DNA of 64,000 bases. It comes from Acanthaster planci (lineage: Eukaryota > Echinodermata > Asteroidea > Valvatida > Acanthasteridae). This document shows, piece after piece, positions 1-12,600 of this stretch (positions are counted from its first letter, which is position 1; each line of letters starts with the position of its first letter). The translations under genes and the position numbers were made by a program. Below the pieces are notes generated by a model that worked only from the letters and a program-made list of their open reading frames with translations, was not told where the DNA came from and searched no databases. The stretch spans positions 1,536,175 through 1,600,174 of the forward strand of contig NW_019091407.1 in assembly GCF_001949145.1 (NCBI RefSeq), given 5' to 3'.

Positions 1-518
1 TGACAGTACATGTACGTTACAGCAGTAAACACTATTTTGGGGATTCACGTTGGATTTAAGGAATGTAGGTACTCTTTTGCTTCGAAGTGAAAGACTTTCG
101 TTTCCAAAAAAATTCCCTTTTTCATACGACAGTAAACTAATCTGAAATAGCAGCTGCTTGTGATGCTGTTAGATCTCATAAACAATTAAGTCCTAGGAAT
201 GTCTTGGACAAGTTTTTGTTAGTGCACAAGAAATCGACACAGCTTTTTTATAAAACTTTGACAATTAAGGAGCATGTGGTTGAGACTATTCTTCCCTATG
301 CAATTTCAAGTTTTGAAGTCTAGAATGTCAGGTGGTGCCTTCCAACTCACTCAGGTTGGTGCACAAATGATACCCTTTTCCACACAATATTAAGGCATGC
401 AGCCACCTCGAGAAAGTCTTTTCTCACCATTCTGATGAAAGTAGAGAGTTTTTAGCAAATTGGGTTTGACAAGTCGGAGGTACGGGACGTAGAAAGGAGT
501 AGGGGGAGAAAGCACTAC
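1..518. other. intron 19 of WDR27 (partial)
   Basis: Sequence downstream of exon 19. I see no open frame resembling the missing WDR27 tail, and no recognisable element. Confidence 0.6.
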
Positions 519-640
519 CTCATTCTGGCAGATGCAATGCACTGGTCTGGTGTGGGCATCCGGGACGGTACGGATGCTCCTTCCCACGTTCATGTCCAAA
601 AACTCCAAGGACTTGTCAGAACCTGCACACATGACAATAT
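519..640 (-). CDS. WDR27: WDR27 exon 19 (last exon inside the window)
   Basis: Acceptor CATCATCACAG|ATATTG, donor AATGAG|GTAGTG, phase 1 to 0. Codes YIVMCAGSDKSLEFLDMNVG then DAHTRPVHCICQNE, matching the vertebrate '[20 protein letters not shown]...AHSRPVHQICQNK'. The donor shows that more exons follow to the left of position 1. None is visible in 1-518. Confidence 0.93.
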
Positions 641-3600
641 CTGTGATGATGAGGGTTAAGGTCGTATAATGGCACAGACTGTGTAATTGGAAAATTTCAT
701 TTTGAGCATCTGGAAAAGACAGACATCTAAACATACCTCCAGAGTGAGTGAACTAACTTTCTAAGACTTTTTTCCCAGTGTATGATTAAATTCGATATTA
801 TTTTACTGCCAAACTTGCTGAAGCTAAAAAGCAGAAAACTGATGACGTCACTTGTTTCAAGTGTGGCGAGCCCGGCCACTTTGCAAACAAGTGCCCTGAA
901 ACAGCAGCTTCTTAAAGGAGGTCGTCATCATACAGCCGCAAAACTAACAAGGACCATGCCGTCCGGCCTAGCATTGTTCTGTCCCAATGGCTCCAATGAA
1001 GGGTTACACTTAAATAACTATTGACCACTATCTGCCAGTTAATAATTGACAAGGTCCTCAATCAAGCAATCAAAATGGTTCTTACATGTAGTTGTAACAC
1101 AAGAAGTAATCAAGCCAGTACTTTTTATACACCTAGATTTGTTTCAACCACTGGGGCCAATTTCATAGTGCTGCTTGAGCGAAAAATTTGTTTAAGCATG
1201 AAAAAAACCTTGCTTGACAAATCAAGTTACCAGCCAAAACTTCTTGTGATGTATATTGTTTTGGAGTGGTGTTTACCCGTCTTTTGGTTGGCATGACAAA
1301 CACATTGTGTTTGAGCTGGTTACCTTTAGAAGAGACAAACAAAATCACTGCGGTAGATGACGAATACAGAGAAAAAAGATGATCGATGACTCGCAATGTC
1401 ATGTTGCTGGTAGCAACGTTTCGGTTGCCGGTGCTGCTAGCATTCATCAGGCAACTGAAGTCTGGATGCTGTAGAGTCCACTATATACCGCTGGACCGTG
1501 TCCTCCGCATGCCCCCCGCCGTGTACTGCGGACGTAGTATGGACTACCAGCAACACGACATCGCGAGTCATCGATCATCTTTTTTCTCTGGTAACCTTTC
1601 TTTATCAAGCAAGGTTTTTTCGTGCTTAAGCAAAATTCTGTGCTTGTCTAGTCACTTTACAACAATTTTCCATCCCTTTTCATGAAAACAAATGATGACG
1701 CATTTCTAAAATCAAATTGGGGAATCAAGATTGATAATACAGATATGTCAGCAAACAGGACGTACATGTTGGTGGCTAGTTCCAGTCTAAAACGTATGGC
1801 TCAAGAGTTGACATCACTGGTAAATACATGTATGTGTGTCAACAAGAATTGCCACCAGGCTGTGGTCCAAATGGACCTGGTGATAACCCACTTGCAGACA
1901 ACCAAGGTTCTGCGTGGATAAATGCATACGGATAAGTAATTTATAAATTTCATGACTCACTGGATAAAGTTCACTGACCAGTGTGTCTAATCCTACAGGG
2001 AATCTGTGGGCCCTTGTGGAGTAAAAAAAAAAACTTGTAGGACTCAACTTACAACAGAGCAAGGAGCACTGCCAATCATGCTGCTAGCTTCCTAATTTAA
2101 AAGCTTTGCTCAGAAATTTTCCCAGTAGAATTCTTTGAATGATGTTAGCCGTGCTTAACATCATTATCAGTCTTTGCAATACCTCTTCTCTGGGTGTTCG
2201 GTGCATTTAGTACAAAGTTCCATGATCACGAATAAACTCATTTCCATATCCATATGATGTCGTTTTGTATAACCGCAAGAGTGTTTACTTTCAGTCAATG
2301 GAAAAAACATAAAAACATGCACAAATATGTTCCAGAGTGTGTATAAAGATGTACACTGTGGTTTATAATCGGACAGATAATTTGTGAAATTGGAAGTGTT
2401 GAAAGTGGCATCACAGCCAGAGCTGTATATCAACAGAGTAGTGCCAACTTCAGACTTTGGAACCAAAATGGCTGTTCATTATGTGTGCAGTACAGCATGC
2501 AGCATTTAAACAGCTCTGATTGCAACCCATCAACGGCACCCTCAGCTGCCAAGAAAGACTACTTCAAACAGTTAAAAGAACAGAAACACATAGGCCCCAG
2601 TGTACTTCTGCAAAATTACAGTACTTTGAGTGTAAACTTCCTAAAAGATTCTGACAGCTAAGCCCTCCAATTACAAATGAGCTGTTTTATCAGCGTAACA
2701 CAAATCCCTGACTTTAAAGCTGCTTTTCAAGCAATGATGGTTACAGGGACCACCAAGTGGTTTTGGAGGTATTTCCATGAACATATGTAGCAGGATGCCT
2801 ATCAGCTATGAGCAGCACATGCATAGCATGCCCTGAAAGTGATTATCCTATAAGAATAGTAAAGTGTCTGTCCAGGGAAGATCACTAGCTGTGCTAATGA
2901 AGCACTCGGCAGTCAAGGGCAGAACCAGGAGGGAGGAGGAAATGTGGGACAAACTTTTTTTTTAGCGGGAGGAAGAAACGAAACATTTTTTTTCATCTTG
3001 CTTCATTTGAAAAGCATGCAAAAAGCCCTGAATGTAGTCTGACCCGTAAGAAAGGCCCATAAAGGTTGCAGGAAAAAACTCTCAAAACGTTTTTGAATTT
3101 TTTTCTTGAAAATTTCAACATGCAACATAAGTAATATCAAATTTGTGTAAGGTACAACAGCCTTTATCAGACAGGAGATTAATTTTGCGTTAACCAATCC
3201 CAATAACAGCAGTATGAAGAAAAACTAAATGTCACTGCTGCATGTTCCAAGTCCATGAATTATAAAAATGTTTTATGTTTTAAAAATACACATACAACTT
3301 TAGAATAAACACACAGCCAGAGATAAAATATGGCTCTTGTTCACAGATTTATGATTGCTTGAGACCTGAAAAAATGCAGACCATTTATGTGTAATACTCC
3401 ATGTAGGTGTAAATACATATAAGTTGAATTATGGATGTGCAGTTTTACATTTTTACACTGAAAAAGAAGTGAGGGTGTTCTTTTTTCTTCATATGACCGC
3501 TGCTTACATCTAAACACAGGCTCACTGTGTGAAAAAGGGTGCTCTGTTTGCTGGCTGCAGTGCCCTTTTGGGCCACAAACTACACGTGCACACCCATTCA

Positions 3601-6600
3601 AATGTGAGCAGCACACAATACAGGATGTGCAGGAGTTTGTTTCATCTGAAAAGGTCCTTTTTCTGGGCACTTGGTGCATGGCAGCAATGATGTTCATGAT
3701 TTGACCAAGCCTGGTTTTTTTTTAAACTTCATTTGGGGGTTCAGGCACAGAGAGAGAGAATAAACAGCCTCGGCAATAGCAGCCGGTCATATAAATAGCT
3801 CTTCTTGACAGATACACAGAAAGAGGATGTAGAAATGATTGAAAGGGTGATCTGGAAACAAAAGTACGATCTTATCAGTTTGTTTTATTACAGTGGGACT
3901 ACTGCACTGAAAATTCTGACAGAGTACAGCAAACCGCACACTTTTCCGCGAGAACCAGGCTTCCCCCTACAGATGTTATGAATCATGCCCAGCTAATTGG
4001 GGAGCGGTTTTGATTTGTTTGGTCCTGGTAGGAAAATGGTAAATCAACGTTGTAACAAGTTTCTGGACTGCACGGTGGCTACCCTGCGATGAGGTTATGA
4101 ACTTGGGGAAGGAGCTGACCACTCGCATTACGTGACTCAGAAAGTAATTGGTGGAAATGCAAGCGTAAACTCAAGGGGGGCCCTAGGGAGAGCTCCTTGC
4201 AGGTAATGCTTGCCCCGGCTGGTCGGTACATACGCTGCCGCAAATCCGCAACGGAAATATCAAATCATGCTGAATCACTGAATGATCATATTGCCCAACT
4301 TAGCTCTTTCGCTAGCGATGACAGAAATCTCACTAGTACACAGTTTGAGTTTTTCTGGTGGCTAAACGGTTGAGAAAAGGTTGAAACACCTGTATGCATG
4401 AAACCTATGTACCACGCAAGCAAACTGTTCAAGTGTCAAACAAAATGCAGTCACACTTGTCCATTTTGTAAATAGGAAATCATACCAAAATGACACTGGC
4501 TCATCTCCTTTGATTTAGATACCAGAAAAGGTTAAACATCTAACTCCTTGCATCTCTTTAATACTCTGGGCAAGCTAAAAGGTATGAGACCATGACAAAA
4601 CATGAAAATGTTAACAGTCTAACTCTGCAGATGTCATACATTGTCAACAGAGGGCGCAATGACAAACTTGCAGGAAAGTGACTATGGGAAGGATCTAACA
4701 GTTTATGATTCGAGAGACATTTTGACAGCAGTTGATTAAATTCAAGTATCATCTCAGGAAATAGCCTTCGTGCAATTTAATAAAGGGGTTGAAATTGATA
4801 TACCGAGTATGACTGCATGCAGTTACCTAGCAGATGAGTTGGGCCGATTGAGACCAGGTCCAGGTGGACATGGGGTTTGCATGGTTCTCGATGGTACTTT
4901 CTAAATATTGGCAGTGTTTTAGCCGCCAAATACCTTTCAAGAAAGTATTGGCAGTCCATATGTGTATATTAGTACCAGAGGCTTTCACTTCATTTAATAA
5001 TTGTTGACCGCTGTGGTGTGGGATATGACATTTTGAACATCCAAGGGATACACAGTGCCCCGAGGCGAAGCTGAGGGTGCTATCGTATGTGTGCCCGATG
5101 GTGTTCAAAACGTCATATCCCATCCCACAACGGTCAACAATTGTTTTGTCATACCTGTGTCTTACAGAATTTATCCAAAGAAACAAGCCCTGAATTCAAC
5201 AGATGATAGGCCTCCTGTCAACCTGTACAATTAACCCAACAGACTTAAACGACATCATCTGGAAATGTACAGTTCCCTCACTTTCTTGAACTGCATAAAC
5301 TTTAATGTGAAAGTGATCTAGATACCAGTGAGCACATGTAGTCTGGTTAATGGTCCCCCCATTACGGTGCCTTATACGCTGCAGAAACGGGAAGGAGTCT
5401 GTTATACAAGCCCGATCATTGATCAAATTACCTAGTAGCCTATGCACAAAACGTATCATGGGTACCAGCAAAATTGACTAAAGGAGCAGAACTGTTCGCT
5501 CTTGAACCTCCCGAAGCTCTTCAGTCTTGCGCGCGTGCATGCACTATTGGCAGAATGAGGATATGTGTGATATGTGGATATATCGCCCTGTCATGTGATC
5601 ATTCTGGACCAATAAATGTACTGTATCTAAGAGAGAGGTATGACAAGTTAAGATGTCTTAAGCTTTGCGCTTGCTAGTTTAAAATTTCTTAAATTCAGAA
5701 ATTTAAAGAGAGATGGTCCAACATTTAAACCTTATCTTGTGTACGTGACCATGGGTGACGATGTGAAGTTTTTTAGCAACACATAAGCTTATTTTGTCAG
5801 GCCCTCAAGTTTTTCAAAGGCTTCCAAATTGTTCATAGGCCCTGGACAATCCAGCCCAAATTGAGGGCTTCTTGGACGTACATGTTGGTACAAATATTTT
5901 ACATTTTGCAATATTTTTCACAGCAAAGGATACAGGAGTGAAATTCGTTGACCGCAGACAATGCCGTTATTTGCTGGGCCTGCTCCAACTGGAAGGATTT
6001 AATAAGTTTATACCGGGAGTTACATTGATACCTGCGGTGAAAAAAAAAGACCACATTTACACTCCACACTAACATTAACACTGATAGCAGAAAAATGACT
6101 CTGACTACCCAGGCATATTTGTCAGGGGATTTCCTGGATTATATAAGCAATGGTATACTTAACATGATTGTTATGAGTAGTTAATTTCACACCAGACACA
6201 TACCTGAATGTAATATTCCCTTTCAGGTGGTGTTACAATTGAAATCTGAATTTTCAAATAGCCCAACTTTGAAACCGAATATTTGAAAAATGAAGGCCAA
6301 AAATCTGAACTGCAGGCACTTTTTAGCCAGAATTTTTAAACATGTTAAAAGTCAAAGGAAAGCTACGGTCGAAACGTTTGACCTTTTTGCTGCATACTTT
6401 TTGCCGACCAAAAGTGGATGTCAGCCAGGCCTGCAGCCTTGGAAAAAGAGCCCAGATTTTGCGGTGTTACGTAAGATTCTTTTGTTCCCGAAACGGCACA
6501 GTGTACTGCTGACCTCTTTTCAATAGGGGCCAGATTAGCGTGCAGCGGTGCTGTGTGGCTCATCGCTGCGGTGGTGGAGAGCTTTTGTCCCCGATGGTAA

Positions 6601-9600
6601 TCCGCTTGCTCTAAATGCCTCAAACTGTAGTATACTGTTTCAAAAGAAGGCTAGATTTTCTCCACTATTGAGAGCGAAAAATGTTAGTAATGCCCAGATG
6701 CTCAGTCTTTGTGCTGAGCATGGTCTTTTGTTACAAGGCCCAACTCTTTTGTCCCAGTTCCAGGCTCCCCGGCTCTGCATATAAAGCCTATGTACTCGAA
6801 AAAGGGTCGCCCGGCAGGAAGTGGTTAATCCAAACTCTCTGAACAACAACCTAGGGGACTGATCCCAACAGCAAAAGCAACACACCACACTTCCTGCAGG
6901 CTAGTTTGGCGCATTGGAAGTTTTGAACCATTTCCTTCTGAAAAGAGCCAATTTAAAAGAATCAATCTGACAATGTCCCATAGGGACATGGACACTGATG
7001 TCATTTACGATCAATTCCACTTTTCCATGCCGGCTTTGACCAATCAAACCACTGCAGTGGTGACTCACCTTTTAATATCATCCACTGAGGTATCCACAAC
7101 GTACTTATACAGGTACAGGGTACTTCCAGATGTCAGCAACAGGAGCCTATCAACGTAGTAGAACCTGGCTGCCTTGATTTCCTTGGCAAAGACACCATTC
7201 CCTGTGTACAAGATTGGTGGGGTTGGAAATAAGAGTGTATCAAAAGCTGACTGGGAACGTTACTGACACAAGGCTGTTTAAAACATGTCCACTGCTCCAA
7301 TGAAACGATCAACAGGTTTCGCGTGCCATTTCGTCAGAGACACCAAGAACTGACACTCAGTGGTGCGAGAGGTGATCCAATTGTGCACATTTTAGAGAAC
7401 CGAGGTATTTTTGTTTTCCCAAACTGACAATGATCACAATTTCATCAGGCTTTTCATTAAATTTTTGTGCGATGCAACAAGTATACAGATGGATGATGGA
7501 GATGTTTGCCGACTTTTCCAAGCATTTTTCTTCGCGCAGTATTGTTTTTATGAGCTAGGGTGTCAGTTTGTCAAAACGAAAATCAGGTCGGTTCCTACGC
7601 AGGTGCACAACCAGGTGTCAGTTTGTGAAACCGAAATTGTCTGGATCAAATAAAGAAATACATATCACTAAATTGTTGATCAGAACAAGAGTAACACAAA
7701 GCTTCCCCTGAAATAATGGGTCCTGTTACATGTAACTTGGGGGGGTGTTAGGAATTACCTCTGCTAAGTCTTAAATTGACATGGTGTGATGGAGACCATC
7801 AGATGTAGTCTTTGGCTGCACTACAACTTACATGCCTTAGTTTGTCCCCTTGCCTGGCAGTGAGGGGGTTGGGCTAAGGGGGTGGGTAGAGGCTTGGGCA
7901 ACATACAGAGGAAATAGGCCCTGTGGCGACAGCTATTCCCAGTGTGTTACCTTTAGGTACTTGACTGATTACTGTCCGTGGCAAAATGAACGCCACACAT
8001 TCAAAAACCATGCCGAATGACTCCACTGGGACAGCGTAAATGGCCGTTGTCGTAGCTCAACATGTTTTCAGTCTCGGGCTAACCTTATCAGCGGGCCGCT
8101 GCCTTTCCGGATCTCCGCCGGTGCTATGGTCTGTGTGACTCAGGGCGAGGACGGGGTCTGAGGCAGATGTGGACCAGATGCAGGCGGTCTTGTCATTGGA
8201 GGCTGTTAGTAGCCACTGGCCATTGTGGCTCCAGTGGACGGTGTTCACGGCAGCATTATGACCTGATAACATCCAAAAGAGATTGGAGCAGAGTCTGCTT
8301 TTAACCTACCCAGCAACGTTTCTCATTGCCCCAAATTAACTTAGAAAATTGATGACTATTGAATTGCCCCAATGTAGGAAATCATATTTGAACACAGTAG
8401 TGCTCACAGCATTTGAGGCAAAGCCTTCTGTATGCTGACTGTGCTTTGCTTGAAAGCAATATCTTTATAGATCTTATCAACCTTTTTGGAATGAGAATTA
8501 GCACACATTATGTAAAGCAAATCATATAATGAAATGAACTTCAAACAAACTTCAACAGCAGACAATAAACTGCAGCACTTGCTCCAAGAGCTGATTGTAT
8601 CATGTACGGTACCGGCTCAGTGCTCCCACTCAAGTTTCCAATTATCAACTAAATGTAGGGGCGGGTCACCCTGCCAAAAGTTTAGACCGCCCCGCTTAAG
8701 TTTTGCCACCCTGCTGAAATTCTCACCGCCCTGCTATTTTTTCAATTGGATTTTCCCTATTCTCCACCATCTTCGTAGTTTATCTAAATGCAAAGAAGTT
8801 TATCGCACTTTATGGAATGTACATTATGAGTGTGCCATCATTATTCAGCACAACAGAAAAACACTTTGCACCTTTTGTGATCAAAGCCACACGCAATATA
8901 CCTGTACATGTAGTACGAAAGCACAAAATTGGACTGGTTCCAATCTCCTGGTCATAGCATTTTCATTTTGTAGCATCAAGAATCAAGACCTCGAATGCGT
9001 TGTTTTTTCCCAGGAAAATACAGCCAATTTCCTACATGTAATTCCAGATTTTTCCCAGATCCAGATCGCTTGAAATAAATCTTTTCTTCTGCTCCTAAAC
9101 TACTTCTCCTGTGTTCTACATTCTCAAACAAGTTCAGGTGAAATGTAAGCTTCTTGTACAAAATTTTCGTTCCAGAAAGCATCTAGAAAAGAAATCTTTT
9201 GCCGGATAGATTTTCGTCTTGAACTTTGACATTTTTAACGGTTTGTCAAAAATCACAAGAGCAACAAAAATCAACCAAAAAATACCGGGTGATAAGTCAT
9301 TCTGTACATGTGATTCCAAATATTTTTTCTTACTTAACAGTCCTATAAACATTTGCATTCAATGTATGTTTAATGAAAATGACTTTTGGAGTTTCCGTTT
9401 TTGTGTAAATAGGCCAAAAGCTAAACGCATACTTTTCCTACTTGTGGATTACACCGTAAGTGAACGCACACTGCACATACACGTATGTTGCAAACTCAAC
9501 TACATGGACATAGAAGAAATGTACATGTATGTGACGTAATGGGTTCATCAACTGTGCAGCGCCGGGGTAATCGCTGATTGCTCGCAGTACAGCTGAAAAA

Positions 9601-12600
9601 GTTGAGTCAAAACTTACACAAGTTTCACGTGTTGATTCGCTGAAATTGTTACTTATGAACTAATTTTCTTGAAATCAAGAAATTCGTAATTAGAAATCAG
9701 CTTGCAACAATGGCTCTGGCTGACTTTTTATACAAGAAAAAAAATTGTCGCTGTTCAGAACCAGTTAAACCGACTCAGAACTAGAAAAAGTGTTTTCACT
9801 TCTGACGATCCCATAAGTTCAGATTAAAACTTAGATTTTGAAAGTAATTTTGTAGTTTTTCTAATACACGAAGCGGATGACTGACCATAATTCACCGGAA
9901 TCAAAGGATTTCGTCGCTGGAATCTGACCATGGATTTAAGTGTATTTTTGAGATCCAGAATTAGGGAAGCGACTGTACATCATCCACTCGCGCTGCCCCA
10001 ATGTACAATTACATACACCTAATCCCGAACCATCTCCTCGACGGCGAGTTCCGATCAGTGAAAAAAGAAAATGCCCCAGAAAAAATCAACTTTTGATGAC
10101 CTCCCTATAACAATCTTGCCTTCATTTCAACACAAGCAAATTTGATTCAAGGAGTCAAAAGAAAGTGCCCAGGAAATACCTCAGATTGCACCAAAGAGCA
10201 TAGAATCCAAACTTTTCCGGACCCCAGGCCGTAATGGCTTTGCGCTCCGCGCTCACATTATGTACCACCCTGCTATAATTTTAGGCTGTGGAGAACACTG
10301 TGCAATATTCACTTCCTGGAACAGTTCATCTGTACACAGACAAAAATAGCTGTCAACAAATGTGTAAAATTGCTCCAAATGGTTTTCCAGGGAAGAAGTG
10401 CACATGTACTCCTAACAGGGTGGGGGGGGAGCTGAAGTGGGAACTGAATGCCATGCTCAGTATGTCTCCCCCTTTTTTTTCATTTCCAAGGTAAAAATGT
10501 AGAGCCTGGATAACAGTAACACATTGGCTTCACTCTGTATGTACTGAAGGATAAAAAACCAGCAAAACAGAGGTTCCTTCTATGCATGGATATGTGAAGC
10601 AGACAGTGCTTTCCCTGCTATCATATACACAAGAATAGTGCACACTGCCCTTACCAGATTTGTGCTTCTCAAGACATGAGTAACTTGACATCTTTACATC
10701 CTTGTTTGGTGGAACTCCTTAAGTAATGTGCATCCTTTTTAAAACTGACCAACTTAAACCTTTTTGAATAAATCCCTGTAACACATTTGTTGTTTTTATA
10801 GAAGCTGTGGGATTTTCTGTTCATGTTTTGCCCTAATTTTGCACATACCAACTTTACGACAACCGGATTTGCAGACTGTCAATTGTTAAAAATGTTTGCT
10901 GTATTGTGAACAACTGAAAGTTCTCCATGTACAGGGCTCCAACAAAGTCTTTTGGTCCAATGCGGGATCTCACTATTAAACAAACCTATGAAACTTGTTC
11001 CCTTGCCAGTCAGAGACATCTTGAAAAGCTGGGCGGACTTGTTGGCCAAGGCACAGGCCAGGTTCTGACCATCTCCTGCACAGAAAAAATAAGAGTTTCA
11101 AAATATTTTGCAACGAAGGTCCTTTTGCCACTTCTAACACAAATACATGTACACACCTGCTTGCTTGGGATAAAAGAGTCTCACAGATTGAAATGACCAC
11201 TGCAGTACTGGGTACTGGCCCAAGTCTATTGATCGTTAATAGCACTGGTCCTGTACGTTTCATGACCACACTGCATAAACCAGTTCTCTGGCCACAAGAT
11301 GTATGAAATAAAATCCATTAACTGCTTATTACAAAGGAAACACGAACACAATGATTTAAAGTCTGAAATAGGTTCTACTGTACATGCATTTGCTGTCAAT
11401 GCGAGCATCCCCGGTGACAAAGTCCTCCCATACCATGATGAAAGCTGCTAGACCAATTTGAAGGGGGGGGGGGGACTACAAACTTGCCCATAAACAATGT
11501 ATTCAGAAAACTTGACAGGTGCTAGAGATGGGGATGGGTGGACACCAGGCCTGAGGCTGGATATCTGACCTAGGATCATGTAGCACAAAATGATGCTGTT
11601 CATGGTAGCCTCTCATCACAAGCCAAATGATTTTGCCCGCGAGTACTTTTTGTTGACAAAACAGAAAATAGATAGTGTTGCAGGATGCAACACAGTTCTC
11701 TTGTTATGTTGCACCTCACACCAACACTTCTTGCATCAAGGCCTCACGGTGCCCCTTAAATGCTCATGGATGGTGCTAGGTAATGACCTCCATAGATGAG
11801 TTCCAGATGGTGTAATTTTGACTTGGCAATGGTTGTGTTCATTTGGTGAGGAGACATGTACATGCACGTCGAGGTTCATAAATGCCTACATGTGCATGTA
11901 CATGTGTAATAAGCATGCTCAACCAATTCCTGCTGCAATGTATGGTTTTTGCAAGTGCGCCTGGTGCCCTCTTATAACACGCCAGTTTCAGACAGGCATT
12001 CTAGAGTCATGCCGAACCAAATTAAAGGCAAATTTTGAATTAAGTATGACAAAGTTCAACGTCTGAAACAATTAGGAGTGACCAGGTTTGCCAACAGGCA
12101 AAAGATGGACACTTAAAGGCGCTCTGAACCACACCAAAGTGACGGTTTCAGACGTTGCTCTTTTCATGAGTCGAACCCAATGCGAACGTGTGTCTGAAAC
12201 CAAAATTTAATTGGCTCAATCTGAGTCACTCTTTATTCTGTTGGTTCAACGCCTACAACGCCTGTCTGAAGTGGGTGCAAGTCCCCTCAGCCTCTCTCTA
12301 CCTCCCTGCAGAGGGGGTAGTTATACTGTGATCAGATAAACCAAAAGTTTCCAGACTTTTCATAAGAAACTCTTTTACCGGCCAATATGTAGCTTACCAG
12401 TACTGAAGTTTCTTTGCATAATGGGAGTTAAGTCCCATACAAGGTAAAGCTACTGCAAGGGGGGAGTCTATATCCCCACAATACCCTCCCTAAAACTCGT
12501 AGAACATTTCTAAAAATTTAAGAGGGCTAGTGTCAGCAGCCAATTTACCAAATTGCACCATAAGCGGTAAACAAAACAGCACCCAACCGGCTAACCCAAC

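Larger units (their letters stand above)
641..5933. other. intron 18 of WDR27
   Basis: 5.3-kb intron. Holds a zinc-knuckle relict (793-915) and two foldback structures (1182-1640 and 4996-5146). Apart from these I see only unremarkable AT-rich sequence. Confidence 0.7.

Noticed and set aside
8534-9073. 179-codon open frame on the plus strand
   Set aside because: No recognisable domain, Cys/Ser/Phe-rich composition as in random AT-rich DNA, and it lies in a WDR27 intron with repeat-like sequence around it.
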